Shown: positions 28,893-38,500 of the stretch, piece by piece
How positions within the stretch are numbered: the first letter of the stretch is position 1
Layout of the letters: the number at the start of each line of letters is the position of its first letter
Assembly (NCBI RefSeq): GCF_036248255.1
Contig: NZ_CP109179.1
Location: 496,001-560,000 of the forward strand
Reading direction: 5' to 3'
DNA from: Streptomyces sp. NBC_01717
Lineage (GTDB): Bacteria; Actinomycetota; Actinomycetes; Streptomycetales; Streptomycetaceae
Length of the DNA stretch: 64,000 nucleotides
Translations under genes and position numbers: made by a program
The notes under the pieces: model-generated
The model's input: the letters and a program-made list of their open reading frames with translations, nothing else
The model's database searches: none
Told to the model about the DNA's origin: nothing

Positions 28893-29324
28893 TAATGGCG
28901 ACGCCACACCTTCAACCCAATGCGAGATTCCGTCCCGTTCGAACCGCAAATGATCTCCGTTTGGATCGCCAACGACCCAGGAGCCGTTCGCGCGCTCCAA
29001 AGGCCCGAGTCGATCAGTCATCTGTTGGTCCCCTGCAAACTGTCACACGCACGTCGCCATCAGCAGGCCGGTCACGAAGATCCCCCTCGAAGTGGTCCGC
29101 CGGTCGACGTGCGAGGGACTCCCCGGTGGCCTCCATCGTCCACGGTGCCCTGACTGCCAATGTCGCCGCCGTCGACAGGGCCGACAGGTGAGCCGAACGA
29201 GTCGGTCACACAGCCACTGAGGGCAGCCACCGCACGCCCGGCGACACAGATCGTTGTTGACCAACGATGATCCTCCGTTCCGGGGTCGGTGGCGCGGGCT
29301 GAGCCCGGTGATCTGGGTCATTGC
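28893..29324. other. no supported gene
   Basis: About 430 bp after the IS element. Short frames such as MRDSVPFEPQMISVWIANDP are suggestive of a decayed gene but match nothing I know. Confidence 0.35.
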
Positions 29325-29449
29325 AACAGCCCGATGTCTGGCCACTGTATGAACCCCGCGAGGGCCCAGAAGTTCGAGAGCTGCCCTGGCCCGCAATCAT
29401 GGAGTCCATCGAGCAAGTGACGACCCAGACTGCTCGACATCCGCTTTAG
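29325..29449 (+). pseudogene. second flavoprotein C-terminal tail
   Basis: Reads QQPDVWPLYEPREGPEVREL, PWPAIMESIEQVTTQTARHP and TAG, closely matching the end of the flavoprotein at 20594-21173. Everything upstream is missing. Confidence 0.65.
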
Positions 29450-29530
29450 GAGCGAGGTTGGTGATCACAGGCGCAACCTGCGGACTCCCTGTCTCGGCCT
29501 GAGTCGGCCGAACGCACTCTGGGGACCCCG

Positions 29531-29572
29531 GTTCCCCGTGAGTCCCCGTCCGTTCTGGCACGAGAGTGGCAC
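29531..29572 (+). repeat. boundary motif copy 5
   Basis: GTTCCCCGTGAGTCCCCG followed by TCTGGCACGAGAGTGGCAC (29554-29572). It lies in the 340-bp gap before the oxidoreductase gene; that gap has no other supported feature. Confidence 0.6.
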
Positions 29573-29791
29573 AACAGAGTGCGGCGCCAGGGATGCCTTA
29601 CATGGCCCAGAACCCGATCGGCCTATTCGGCTGTGCTGCTGATTGCCCACCGTGCGAGCGTGGGCTGGGGGCCTCTGTGAAGGAGGGCGGCTGATTCGCC
29701 TGGACGGTGCACTCAGCGCCATCACCTGCTGTGGGACGTCGGCTGATGCCCCTCCAGGCAGCTCACGTACCCAGCGCGCAGGAGGAGAGCC

Positions 29792-30802
29792 ATGAACCGG
29801 CGTGTCGTCTACACGCGTGGCGGGTCGCCCGCCGACGTCCTGACCGTCATCGAGGAACCGGAGCCGGCAGCGCCCGAGCGAGGCCAGGTCCTCATCCGCA
29901 CCACGGCCTTCCCGGTACACCCTGGTGATCTCCACCCCATCGAGACCTACCCGGGGGAGGTTGTGGAACCGGTGACGCCGGGCATTGAGGCCACCGGCGT
30001 GGTGGAGGCGATCGGCCCGGGCACGCGCGTGGCGCCCGGTGTCGAGGTCGGCGGCCGGGCGACGGTCTTCCCCCAGCCGGGGTCCTGGTGCCAGTGGTTC
30101 GTTGCGGATGCCGAGGCGGTCGTCGCCGTTCCAGAAGGGTTGCCGGACGAGGTCGCTGCACAGATGCTGGCGAACCCGCTCACCGCGGTGATGCTGCGCC
30201 GTGAGGCACAGGAGCATGTTGCTTTCGGCTACGACGGCTTTCTGGTGCAGACTGCCGCGGGTTCGTCGGTCGGGCGGCTGGTCACAGGCGTAGCCCGGTT
30301 CCACAACTTCGCGCTCATCAACGTCGTCCGCAGCGAGCGCGGCGCCGCCGAGCTGCGCAAGCGGTTCCCGGATGTGCCGGTGGTGGCGACGGAACATTCG
30401 GGCTGGGCCGACGAGGTCCGCAAGGCGACCGGAGGCCGTCCGGTGAGTGTGGCCCTCGACCCGATCGGGGGGAAGACGGCGGGGAGCCTTGTGGACCTCC
30501 TGGCGCCGGGCGGCAAGCTGGTCAGCTACGGAATGATCGCCGAGGAGCCGATCTCGGTGCATGCGTCAACGCTGGTGAGTAAGTCCCTGACGCTGCGGGG
30601 CAAGAACATCATCAGCGGGTGGCCTTCGGAGGCATCCCCCGAGAAGCGGGCATCCGACATCGCCACCGCAAAGCAGATCGCGCTGGCGCTCACGGACCAG
30701 TTCGACGTGGCCGCCACGTACGGCCTCGGCGAGCTGGCGGACGCCGTGGCGCACGCGGTACAGCCTGGCAAGGTCGGCACCATCCTCGTCCGCCCCTGGT
30801 AG
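29792..30802 (+). CDS. quinone oxidoreductase-like MDR family protein
   Basis: A 336-residue medium-chain dehydrogenase/reductase. The N-terminal GroES-like part has PVHPGDLHPIETYPGEVVEP and PGIEATGVVEAIGPGTRV; the Rossmann part has LVQTAAGSSVGRLVTGVARF, the AAGSxVG motif of zinc-free quinone reductases/enoyl reductases, and LDPIGGKTAGSLVDLLAPGG. No structural-zinc Cys cluster is present. It would use NADPH to reduce a quinone or enone. AGGAGGAGAGCC precedes the ATG. It is the largest intact gene in the repeat-bounded array. Confidence 0.9.
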   Translation: MNRRVVYTRGGSPADVLTVIEEPEPAAPERGQVLIRTTAFPVHPGDLHPIETYPGEVVEPVTPGIEATGVVEAIGPGTRVAPGVEVGGRATVFPQPGSWCQWFVADAEAVVAVPEGLPDEVAAQMLANPLTAVMLRREAQEHVAFGYDGFLVQTAAGSSVGRLVTGVARFHNFALINVVRSERGAAELRKRFPDVPVVATEHSGWADEVRKATGGRPVSVALDPIGGKTAGSLVDLLAPGGKLVSYGMIAEEPISVHASTLVSKSLTLRGKNIISGWPSEASPEKRASDIATAKQIALALTDQFDVAATYGLGELADAVAHAVQPGKVGTILVRPW

Positions 30803-31014
30803 CGGCAGCGGAGACCGGTGGAGTCTCCATGAATGAGTCAAGGGGACGGACGCCGACCATCAGTGAGGACGGCGCCCGCGCTGGCCACAGACTTTGCGGT
30901 CCTACGTCATCCTTATCAGGTCAGTCGCGGGCCACCGTAGATGCTGGCTACACCCCTCTACAGAGGGAGCGAACTGCCGCCGATGTATGGCTCGATCCGT
31001 TGAGGTCCGGGGCT

Positions 31015-31037
31015 GTTGATGTCAGCTACCGATGTCA
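31015..31037. repeat. GATGTCAG double motif, copy 3
   Basis: GTTGATGTCAGC-N4-GATGTCA, same spacing as copies at 20417 and 22069. It overlaps nothing else and ends 5 bp before the next gene's stop codon. Confidence 0.6.
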
Positions 31038-31042
31038 CTTCG

Positions 31043-31468
31043 TTAGAGCTGGCCACGCCACCAGGGTGTGTCGAGCGAGTCAGCACGGATGACCTCGGCC
31101 CTGTTGAGGATCTTGATGTCGAGGTCTCGTACCAGCCTGCGGAGTTCCCTGGCCGACTTCGTCGGCAACGCGTGCAGCACTTCTTCCAAGTGGTCCCGGA
31201 AGAAGGTCGGGGCACAACCGCACTCGGGAATACCGCAACGAGTCGCCGTGAATGGGTTCGCAATATTTCTCAAGGGGCCATGTGCCAGCGCTGCCCAGTG
31301 CCAGAAAGCCTCAGCAGTCGCCTCTGTCCAGTACCTCGTGCGATCGAGTCTGCGGATCTGTGCCTGGCACCCGCCAGGCAGGCGGTCGATGTTGGGGTAG
31401 CGAGGCCGACGTCTGAAAGTACGTACGGGAACATCGTTCCACACGTCAGAGGGGCGCCTACGCGGCAT
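31043..31468 (-). CDS. conserved hypothetical protein (Streptomyces)
   Basis: A 141-residue protein. The central FWHWAALAHGPLRNIANPFT, CGIPECGCAPTFFRDHLEEV and ALPTKSARELRRLVRDLD are a conserved pattern in Streptomyces hypotheticals; the CGIPxCGC cluster might bind metal. It ends TPWWRGQL. No function is known. It is isolated, with a repeat motif at its 3' side. Confidence 0.7.
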   Translation of the reverse strand: MPRRRPSDVWNDVPVRTFRRRPRYPNIDRLPGGCQAQIRRLDRTRYWTEATAEAFWHWAALAHGPLRNIANPFTATRCGIPECGCAPTFFRDHLEEVLHALPTKSARELRRLVRDLDIKILNRAEVIRADSLDTPWWRGQL

Positions 31469-31625
31469 TGCCCTTTCGGTGGTGAGTCATGGCGGCAACC
31501 TACCCGGTTCCCTGTCAGGCATCCAGTGCATGCGCCGCTTAGCGGGACTAACGAGATCCCGTCGCCTTTGAGATTGACAGGCTTCGTGACCTAGTGAAGA
31601 GCAGGATGAACGCCGCACTTGCGCG

Positions 31626-31830
31626 CTCCTCAACCCACCACTCACCCCAGCTCCCATCCCGTCCGCCTTCAGCCCACACACCGTGGAGCGGGCGTGGTTC
31701 AGGGCGTCAAGGTGGAGCGCACCACTGTACGAACGACCTTGACGCCCTGGGCCGCGACTGCTCGGCTCTGCCTGGGGCGAAGGTGGTCGGGATGGAAGCC
31801 CACGACGCTCACCACGATCCGGCCGGCACT
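31626..31830. repeat. 205-bp direct repeat with stem-loop, copy 2
   Basis: Second copy of 27771-27975; stem arms at 31700-31713 and 31736-31749. The sequence continues beyond the repeat, suggesting this is the more complete copy. Confidence 0.8.
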
Positions 31831-32155
31831 CGCGAACGGCGCCCCTCCCATCCCGGAGTCTGAGCGCCCCCGCCGGAGGCATGACTTGTGCCTTCCGTTT
31901 CCCTTCGTCCAGGCTTTCTCGCTCTAGTTGCGCGACCGGCGTAGCCGGGGCCCAGAGCGGGGCGGAGACAGGAGCGCAGGGCCCCGGCGGTGAGCCGGGG
32001 AGCGCGCGACGAGCGGAGCGAGGAGCCTTGAACCCGTAGAGAAAGTTTCTACTCACGCCCAGCGCGACGCCCTGTCGGGTCTCGGTTGATGTTTGACGGT
32101 TCGGCGTCAGGTGATGCTTGACGTCTGACCTAGACATCGTGGCTTACTGGCTGCC
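31831..32155. other. no supported gene; GC-rich repeated-style tail
   Basis: Contains short GC-rich runs such as GCGCGACCGGCGTAGCCGGG and GCGACGAGCGGAGCGAGGAG, of a kind found downstream of many Streptomyces genes. No frame is supported. Confidence 0.4.
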
Positions 32156-32599
32156 ATGACGGACCGTTTCCCTGAGATCACCTCCGTGGAGGAGTTCATC
32201 CGGCTGCGGCAGAGTGAGAACCCGGCGGAGTACAACCGCTCGGCGTGGGCAACGCTGCCGCTGCCCGTCTGGTGGGACTTGGTGCGCAACCATCCCGACA
32301 TGCGTTTTTGGGCTGCGCATAACAGGACGGTGCCGCCGGAGATCCTGGCCGAGCTGATCAAGGATTCGGACTGGCGGGTCCGGGACCGGGTGGCGAGCAA
32401 GCGCAACTGCCCGTCTGGGTTGTTGGAACGGTTGGTCGACGATCCGCATGACTCTGTGCGGAGGCTCGTTGCAGGCCATCCACGCTCGCCGCGCTCGGCA
32501 GTTGCGCGTTTGGTTGACGACCCGTGGCCGGTCGTTGCGCAGGAAGCCCGTGTTCGGCTGGCCGAGTGGCCGTCCGCGGGGGCGTCCGAGCCTTCCTGA
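32156..32599 (+). CDS. leucine-rich-repeat-variant/HEAT-like repeat protein
   Basis: A 147-residue protein made of about four short α-helical repeats of ~24 residues: FWAAHNRTVPPEILAELIKD, WRVRDRVASKRNCPSGLLER, LVDDPHDSVRRLVAGHPRSP and LVDDPWPVVAQEARVRLAEW. This matches the LRV-type repeats (W-x-VR-x-x-VA-x-x-x-x-P) common in Streptomyces, probably a protein-binding scaffold. No partner is evident next to it. Confidence 0.75.
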   Translation: MTDRFPEITSVEEFIRLRQSENPAEYNRSAWATLPLPVWWDLVRNHPDMRFWAAHNRTVPPEILAELIKDSDWRVRDRVASKRNCPSGLLERLVDDPHDSVRRLVAGHPRSPRSAVARLVDDPWPVVAQEARVRLAEWPSAGASEPS

Positions 32600-32607
32600 C
32601 TCGACGA

Positions 32608-32840
32608 TCACACGATCTTCCGGCGGTTGTGTTCGCCGGACTTGCGGACCACCATTTCCTTCCTGGTAACGCGCGGGACGGTGGTGATCAGTTCCTGGCC
32701 GTGGAAGACCCGGATCGTTTCCTCGTCCAGATGGGCGGTGACGACCTGGTGGGCATAGCCGCGGCCGAGCTGGATGCGCTGTCCGGCGACCATGAAGCCG
32801 CCGACGCTGCTGACCGTCCGCTCAGCGATCTGCTTGGCGG
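32608..32840 (-). pseudogene. IS481-family transposase, C-terminal remnant
   Basis: The minus frame encodes ERTVSSVGGFMVAGQRIQLG, RGYAHQVVTAHLDEETIRVF and HGQELITTVPRVTRKEM, the β-barrel C-terminal part of IS481/Mu-type transposases. The catalytic core is absent. Confidence 0.65.
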
Positions 32841-32967
32841 GCGGAGGCAGCTGGGGTGGCGGCCCGGCCGGACGAGCGCCTTGCAGACGTCCGCAGGCTG
32901 AGGGCGGCAGGGGGCTGGGCAGGGTGGCCTTAATAGCGGCCTGGAAGCTGGTGCCGCGACCAATCAC

Positions 32968-34494
32968 CTACGAGTGGTGATGCTCGTCGTGATCACAGTG
33001 CTGCTCGCGACCACAGTGCTCGTCGTGATCACAGTGCTCAGCGCGTTTGATGGTGGTGGGGTCGGTGGCGGTGTGGGTGGCGGTGTCGCCGCCGCCGGTC
33101 GCGGTGGCGGTGTTGGTGACCTGGCGGCGTGCGTCGCAGTCGCGGGAGACCTTGGCCTTGAGGGTGATGGGCGGGTAGCTGCTTCCGGCGGCCAGGACGT
33201 CACTACGTGTGCAGGTCAGAGTGGACAGGGACAGGGTGCAATTCCATCCCGTGCCGGCGATGCTGCGGGCGGTGAGTCCTGCCGGGAGAGTGTCGTTGAC
33301 GGTGACCGTGCTGCCATCAGTTGGTCCGGTCCCGTTGTTGTCGACCGTGATGGTGTAGGTGCCCTGCTGGCCCTGGGTGAAGTTCCCGGTGTGGGTTTTG
33401 GTGATGGCCAGGGTGGGTGTGAGCAGCGTGTAGGAGATGGTCACCTGGCCGTTGTTGTTCGGTGTCCCGATCGTCGAGGCCGTGTAGGTCGTCCCGGTGC
33501 CTGACGGGGTGGCGAAGCTGCTGCCTCCCCCACCTCCACCACCAGCTGCGGCCGCGAAGAACGGGGGTGCGGTGGTGCCGCTGGCGCCGCCTCCGCCGGC
33601 GAAGTACCCGCCCCCGCCGCCCCCACCGGCACCGATAAAAGTGGTACAGCCGCCGTCGTTGCTGCCCCCGGTACCACCGGTTCCGACCGTGGCACCGGAG
33701 AACCCGCCTCCCGTCCCGCCGTTCGTTGCTGTACAGCCTGTCACGCTGCCGGCGGCCCCGCTGGCACCCCCAGTACTGGTGCTGGTGCTGCCACCGCCCC
33801 CGCCCTGTCCCGGCGAACCGTCTCCAGCGGATCCTCCCGGGGAGCCGCTGGAGGCATCCGGCGTCCCGCCGTTGCCGCCTGACCCTCCCAGGCCCCCGTC
33901 GCCGGAGGCGCCTGTGCTGCCTCCGCCACCGGCGACCACGAGCAAGGATGTGCCCGTGCTGACGCTGGACGCCCCACCGCCACCGGCCCCCCCGTTGCCA
34001 CCGTTCACGGAGTTCCCGCCCGGCGCGCCGCCGTTGTACCCACCGGCACCACCGGTACTGCCGTTGCAGCCTTGGCCGCCGGTGCCTCCGACGTTGATGG
34101 TGTAGGTCGTGGGTGCGGTGGTTTGCGGGAGGGTGGTAACGACACGTGCCCCGGTCCCAGCCGTCAGCGGTGTGCAAGGAGCGCTGGCGCCGCCAGCGCC
34201 GTCGGCGGTGATGGTGACCACCGCATTTGCTGGGACGGTGAGGGTCTGCGGGGTCCCGGTGAAGCCGAAGGTGGACGAGGGGTCAGTCCCTGGTGCCCGT
34301 ACCGGGATGGTGGCCGGCTTGGCCCTCACCTGTGCGGTCGCGGGGGTCAGTGCGGTGCCGGACAATGCCACGCACAGTCCTGCCACCACCCCTGCCCGTC
34401 GCCACTGCTGACGAGTGCCGACGCCTGTGCGGGCTTGGCCTCGTCTCCTCCCCGCTCCGGCGGGGGGTTGTTTTGGGGCGTGATGTCTGATCAA
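32968..34494 (-). CDS. secreted glycine-rich protein with DUF11 domain and Cys/His/Asp-rich tail
   Basis: A 508-residue protein. An N-terminal signal peptide (WRRAGVVAGLCVALSGTALT, cleavage near ATAQVRA) is followed by a β-rich region, then about 200 residues dominated by Gly (for example GGNGGAGGGGASSVSTGTS, GAGGGGGGGYFAGGGGASG), and a DUF11/isopeptide-like domain (TYTITVDNNGTGPTDGSTVT, VNDTLPAGLTARSIAGTGWN). The last ~23 residues (HCDHDEHCGREQHCDHDEHH) come from a tandem DNA repeat and could chelate metal. There is no LPXTG sorting signal. Glycine-rich plus DUF11 suggests a surface or matrix role; that is inference. Confidence 0.8.
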   Translation of the reverse strand: MIRHHAPKQPPAGAGRRRGQARTGVGTRQQWRRAGVVAGLCVALSGTALTPATAQVRAKPATIPVRAPGTDPSSTFGFTGTPQTLTVPANAVVTITADGAGGASAPCTPLTAGTGARVVTTLPQTTAPTTYTINVGGTGGQGCNGSTGGAGGYNGGAPGGNSVNGGNGGAGGGGASSVSTGTSLLVVAGGGGSTGASGDGGLGGSGGNGGTPDASSGSPGGSAGDGSPGQGGGGGSTSTSTGGASGAAGSVTGCTATNGGTGGGFSGATVGTGGTGGSNDGGCTTFIGAGGGGGGGYFAGGGGASGTTAPPFFAAAAGGGGGGGSSFATPSGTGTTYTASTIGTPNNNGQVTISYTLLTPTLAITKTHTGNFTQGQQGTYTITVDNNGTGPTDGSTVTVNDTLPAGLTARSIAGTGWNCTLSLSTLTCTRSDVLAAGSSYPPITLKAKVSRDCDARRQVTNTATATGGGDTATHTATDPTTIKRAEHCDHDEHCGREQHCDHDEHHHS

Positions 34495-34699
34495 CGGTGT
34501 CTCCTGACGTCCGGGCTTGAGGAGAGGCCCGCCGTACGGCAGCGCGGCGGGGCACAGCCAGTTTGTTCACCAATGTATGTGTATATGTGCACTAGATGAT
34601 CAAATGGGAGATTTGGCGCCCGCTACGTGTCGGCGAGGCGCCGCCCGGCCCGGTACTGGGCCCGGGAGCCTGAAATCCGCGGCTTTGCGTAATCGGAAA

Positions 34700-35002
34700 G
34701 TCTCCGCTGGACGACTGCCAAGTCCGCCGCTATCCCGGCTGGCATCGCCACGTGACGCTGTCCATGGCCGCCCATGCGTGCCTGACTGTCCTGCGGGCCC
34801 GCGAACTCGATACGGAGAAAGCAGAAACGGATCCTCCCAGCTCATCCACCTCAGCCTCGCCGAGATCAGACGCCTGATCACTCGCCTCACCCACCGGCAG
34901 CCCCCGCCTGTCGACCGCATCCTGCACTGGTCGACTTGGCGACGCCGACGACAACACCAAGCCCGCGTCAGTCGCCACAAACGACGAGGACACAGCCCAT
35001 AA
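34700..35002 (+). pseudogene. IS701/IS4-like transposase, C-terminal remnant
   Basis: One frame reads DDCQVRRYPGWHRHVTLSMA, AHACLTVLRARELDTEKAET; the next continues IHLSLAEIRRLITRLTHRQP and ILHWSTWRRRRQHQARVSRH to TGA 35002. Together they resemble the last ~100 residues of IS701-type transposases, with a frameshift near 34830. Confidence 0.6.
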
Positions 35003-35039
35003 CACCTGCCCACCAGTCAGAACAAACGCCGTTGCGGTA

Positions 35040-35534
35040 CTAGCGTTTCGGGCGCTGCCTCAGCCTCTGACGGTGACGGGCTCGGCGCCCTCGGCAGCAG
35101 CCGGCACCACCGCGACCGTACGGCGCGGGCGCCGTCGGGACCAGCGGGTCGACTCGGAGAATTGAGTTGACCCGCCGAGCATGGAGCTGGCCTGCGGGTC
35201 CGCCAGTCACTGGCACCACAACCGGCCGTCCGTTTGCTCGCCGTGAACTCGCAGCGCCCCAGGCTCTGCACACCGAAACGACTCAGTAGGGCGCTGGAGC
35301 GGGAGTCCTGGATCCGCAGCTGCCGTGCGTGCGCCTCTGCCGGAGTCGACCTCATGGCCTGGAGGTCCGTTTCGGCCACGGGCCGGTCCGCATGTGCCAG
35401 CACTGGCAAGCCGAGCTTCCGGCGACTACCGCCTGTCACGGGTGGTCGTTGTCGCAGGTCAGTCAGTTGGCTTGGACAGGGAGTCGGCGACACGAGGACC
35501 TCGAGAGCATAATCGCGTGTTCGATTTCTGTTCG
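35040..35534 (+). repeat. 493-bp direct repeat, copy 2, upstream of dnaE2
   Basis: Matches 1825-2317. Its right end includes two direct GTTCGA hexamers (35519-35524, 35530-35535), the second completed only in this copy, and lies about 65 bp before the dnaE2 start. It probably contains the dnaE2 promoter. Confidence 0.8.
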
Positions 35535-35598
35535 AGTATGGTGGAGATCTAGCCAGGGTGGTTAGGACGTAATTGGGGGTATGTGACCGGAGGTCCCG

Positions 35599-38500
35599 AT
35601 GGGTGGTGGTGTGCATCTGCATGTCGCCAGCGGCTACTCCGCCCGCTACGGCGCTTCCCACCCGCACGACCTGGTCGCCCGTGCCGCCGAGCGCGGCATC
35701 ACCACGCTCGCGCTGACCGATCGCGACACCGTCACGGGCATCGTCCGCTTCGCGAAAGCCGCCATGGCGGCGGGCGTACGGCCGGTTTTCGGCGTCGACG
35801 TCGCGGTCGCGCCGCGCAGCCCGGCCGGCAGCGCCGCCAGGGTGCGGACACCGGTGCGCGGTGGCGCGCATGTGGCCGAGGCGCCGCTGAGAGTCACGCT
35901 CCTCGCCCAGGACCCGTCCGGGTGGGGTTATCTGTGCCGGATCGTGTCGGCCGTCCACGCGAACGCCGCCGGCGGCCCGCCGGTCGTGTCCTGGCCAGTA
36001 CTCCAGCAGCACGCAGACCGGGGCCTCACGATCCTGCTCGGGCCCGCGGCGGAGCCGATCCGGGCGTTGTCGGCCGGGCGGCCGGACATTGCCGAGCAAC
36101 TCCTGGTGCCGTGGCGGGAGCTTGCGGGGGCGAGCCTGCGTCTGGAGGTCCTTCACTGGGGGCTGGAAGGCCTCGGACCTGGCTCGTTGCGGCTCGCCGC
36201 CCACACCCTCGGGCTGGCCGACCGGCTTTCCATCCCCACGGTGCTGACGAACGCGGTGCGCTACGCGGACCCCGCTCAGCACCGGATCGCGGACGTCCTG
36301 GACGCAGCCCGGCTGCTGCGCCCGATCAACCGCCGGCGATTGGACTGTGGTGAGCGGTGGTTGAACGGCCCGGCCGAGCTGGCGGCTGCGGCGGAGCAGA
36401 TCTGTGAGGCCGCCGGTGCCGGCCCGGGCCGCGCGGCGAAGTTGCTCGCCGAGACCGCACGGACCGCTGAACAGTGTGTGATCGATCCGGTCGCCGATCT
36501 CGGGCTCGGTACCCCGCATTTTCCCGAGCCGACCGTGGTCGGCGCTGAGCCCGGTGCGGGTGGGCCGATGCGGCTGCTGAGGCAGCGGTGCGAGGCCGGG
36601 ATGGTTGCCCGCGGTCTGGACCGTGACCGGCGGGCGGTCGAGCAGCTCGACTATGAGCTCGGCATCATCGGCCGGCTCGGTTTCGAGGCCTACTTCCTCG
36701 CGGTTGCTCAAGTGGTTGCCGACGTACGTGATATGGGGATCCGGGTCGCCGCCCGCGGTTCCGGCGCCGGTTCCATGGTCAATCACTCCTTGTTCGTGGC
36801 TACAGCGAACCCTTTGGAGCACCGGTTGTTGTTCGAGCGGTTCCTGTCGGAGCGTCGGGCCTCGTTGCCGGATATCGACGTCGATGTGGAGTCCGCTCGT
36901 CGTCTGGAGGTGTACGACCGGATCTTCGAGCGGTTCGGCTCGGAGCGGGTCGCGGTGACGGGGATGCCGGAGACCTGGCGGGCGCGTCACGCGCTTCGTG
37001 ACACCGGTCTTGCCCTTGGTCTGCCGCCGCGGACGGTCGACCGGATCGCGAAGTCCTTCCCGCACATCCGGGCCTGCGACATCCGCGGAGCGCTCAAGGA
37101 GCTCCCCGAGCTGCGGCAGCTCGCCGCCGAGGCTGATTCGTACGGTCCGTTGTGGGAGCTCGCCGAAGGGCTCGACGCGCTGCCGCGTGGGATCGCGATG
37201 CACCCGTGCGGTGTGATCCTGTCGAACGCGACCTTGCTGGACCGGCTGCCGGTGCAGCCGACGCCGGGCGGGCAGTACCCGATGGTCCAGGCCGACAAGG
37301 AGGACGTCGAGGACCTCGGCCTGCTCAAGCTCGATGTTCTCGGGGTGCGGATGCAGTCGGCGATGGCGCACGCCGTCACCGAGATTCGCCGCACGACCGG
37401 GCGGCAGATCGACCTCGACAACCCTGACCACGTGCCGCTGGACGACCAGTTCGCCTTCGCTTTGATCCAGGACTCGGACACCGTGGGGATGTTCCAGCTC
37501 GAGTCGCCCGGTCAGCAGGACCTGGTCGGTAGGCTCCAGCCCCGCGACCCGCAGGACGTCATCGCCGACATCTCCCTGTTCCGGCCGGGCCCAGTGCAGG
37601 GCGGGATGCCCGCGCTCTACGTCGCCGCCCGGCACGGCGCCGCCCCCGTCTATCCGCACCCCGATCTCGAACCCGTGCTGAGCGATACGTACGGGGTGAC
37701 GATCTGGCACGAGCAGATCATCGACATCCTGGCCGTGATGACCGGTTGCGACCGTGCCCTGGCCGAGGTCGCCCGCCGCGCTCTCGCCGACGAGAAGCGC
37801 CTACCCAAGCTCGAAGTGTGGTTCCGGGAGGAGGCCGGCGCCCGCGGCTACAGTACGAAGGTCCTAGACGAGGTGTGGGAGATCGTCGCCTCGTTCGGCG
37901 CATACGGCTTCTGCCGCGCCCACGCCGTCGCCTTCGCCGTCCCCGCCCTCCAGTCGGCCTGGCTCAAAGCCCACCATCCGGCCGCGCTGTATGCGGGGCT
38001 GCTGGAGCACGACCCCGGCATGTGGCCGCTGCGTGTGATCGTCGCCGACGCCCGCCGCCACAACGTGCCCGTGCTGCCCGTCGACGTGAACAAATCCGCG
38101 CCCGCCCACCAGGTCGAGCAGACCGACACAGGCTTCGGCGTACGGCTCTCGCTGTCCTCTGTGAAGGGCATCAGCGAGGAGCAGGTTGCCCGGATTGCTG
38201 CCGGTCAGCCCTACAACTCCCTGCAGGACTTCTGGCAGCGGGCCCACCCGGCGCTGCCGATCACCGAACGCCTGATCCAGATCGGCGCGCTCAACCAGCT
38301 CAAGGGCGACCAGACGCGGCGCGATCTGCTGCTCCAGGCCGCCGAGCTCCACCGGCACACTCGTACCCGTCCCAGTGCCGGACAGCTCCCGATCGATGAC
38401 GCCCTCATCACCGCCGGGCCGTCCGGGCTGCGGGAGATGAGCAGCCGCGAGACTCTCGACGCCGAACTCAGCGTGCTGAAGATCGACGTCTCCCAGCACC

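Noticed and set aside
32980..33040. CRISPR-like short repeat
   Set aside because: The repeat units are contiguous and in frame inside the DUF11 protein tail; no spacers.
33497..34105. Plus-strand proline-rich frame
   Set aside because: It is the complement of the glycine codons of the secreted DUF11 protein.
35519..35535. SOS (LexA) box before dnaE2
   Set aside because: There are two direct GTTCGA hexamers, but the actinobacterial LexA site is an inverted TCGAAC-N4-GTTCGA; only one half-site fits.
35017..37710. Minus-strand 897-codon open frame opposite dnaE2
   Set aside because: It is a shadow of the GC-rich dnaE2 reading frame and the 493-bp repeat; no domain is present and composition is Arg/Pro-rich.
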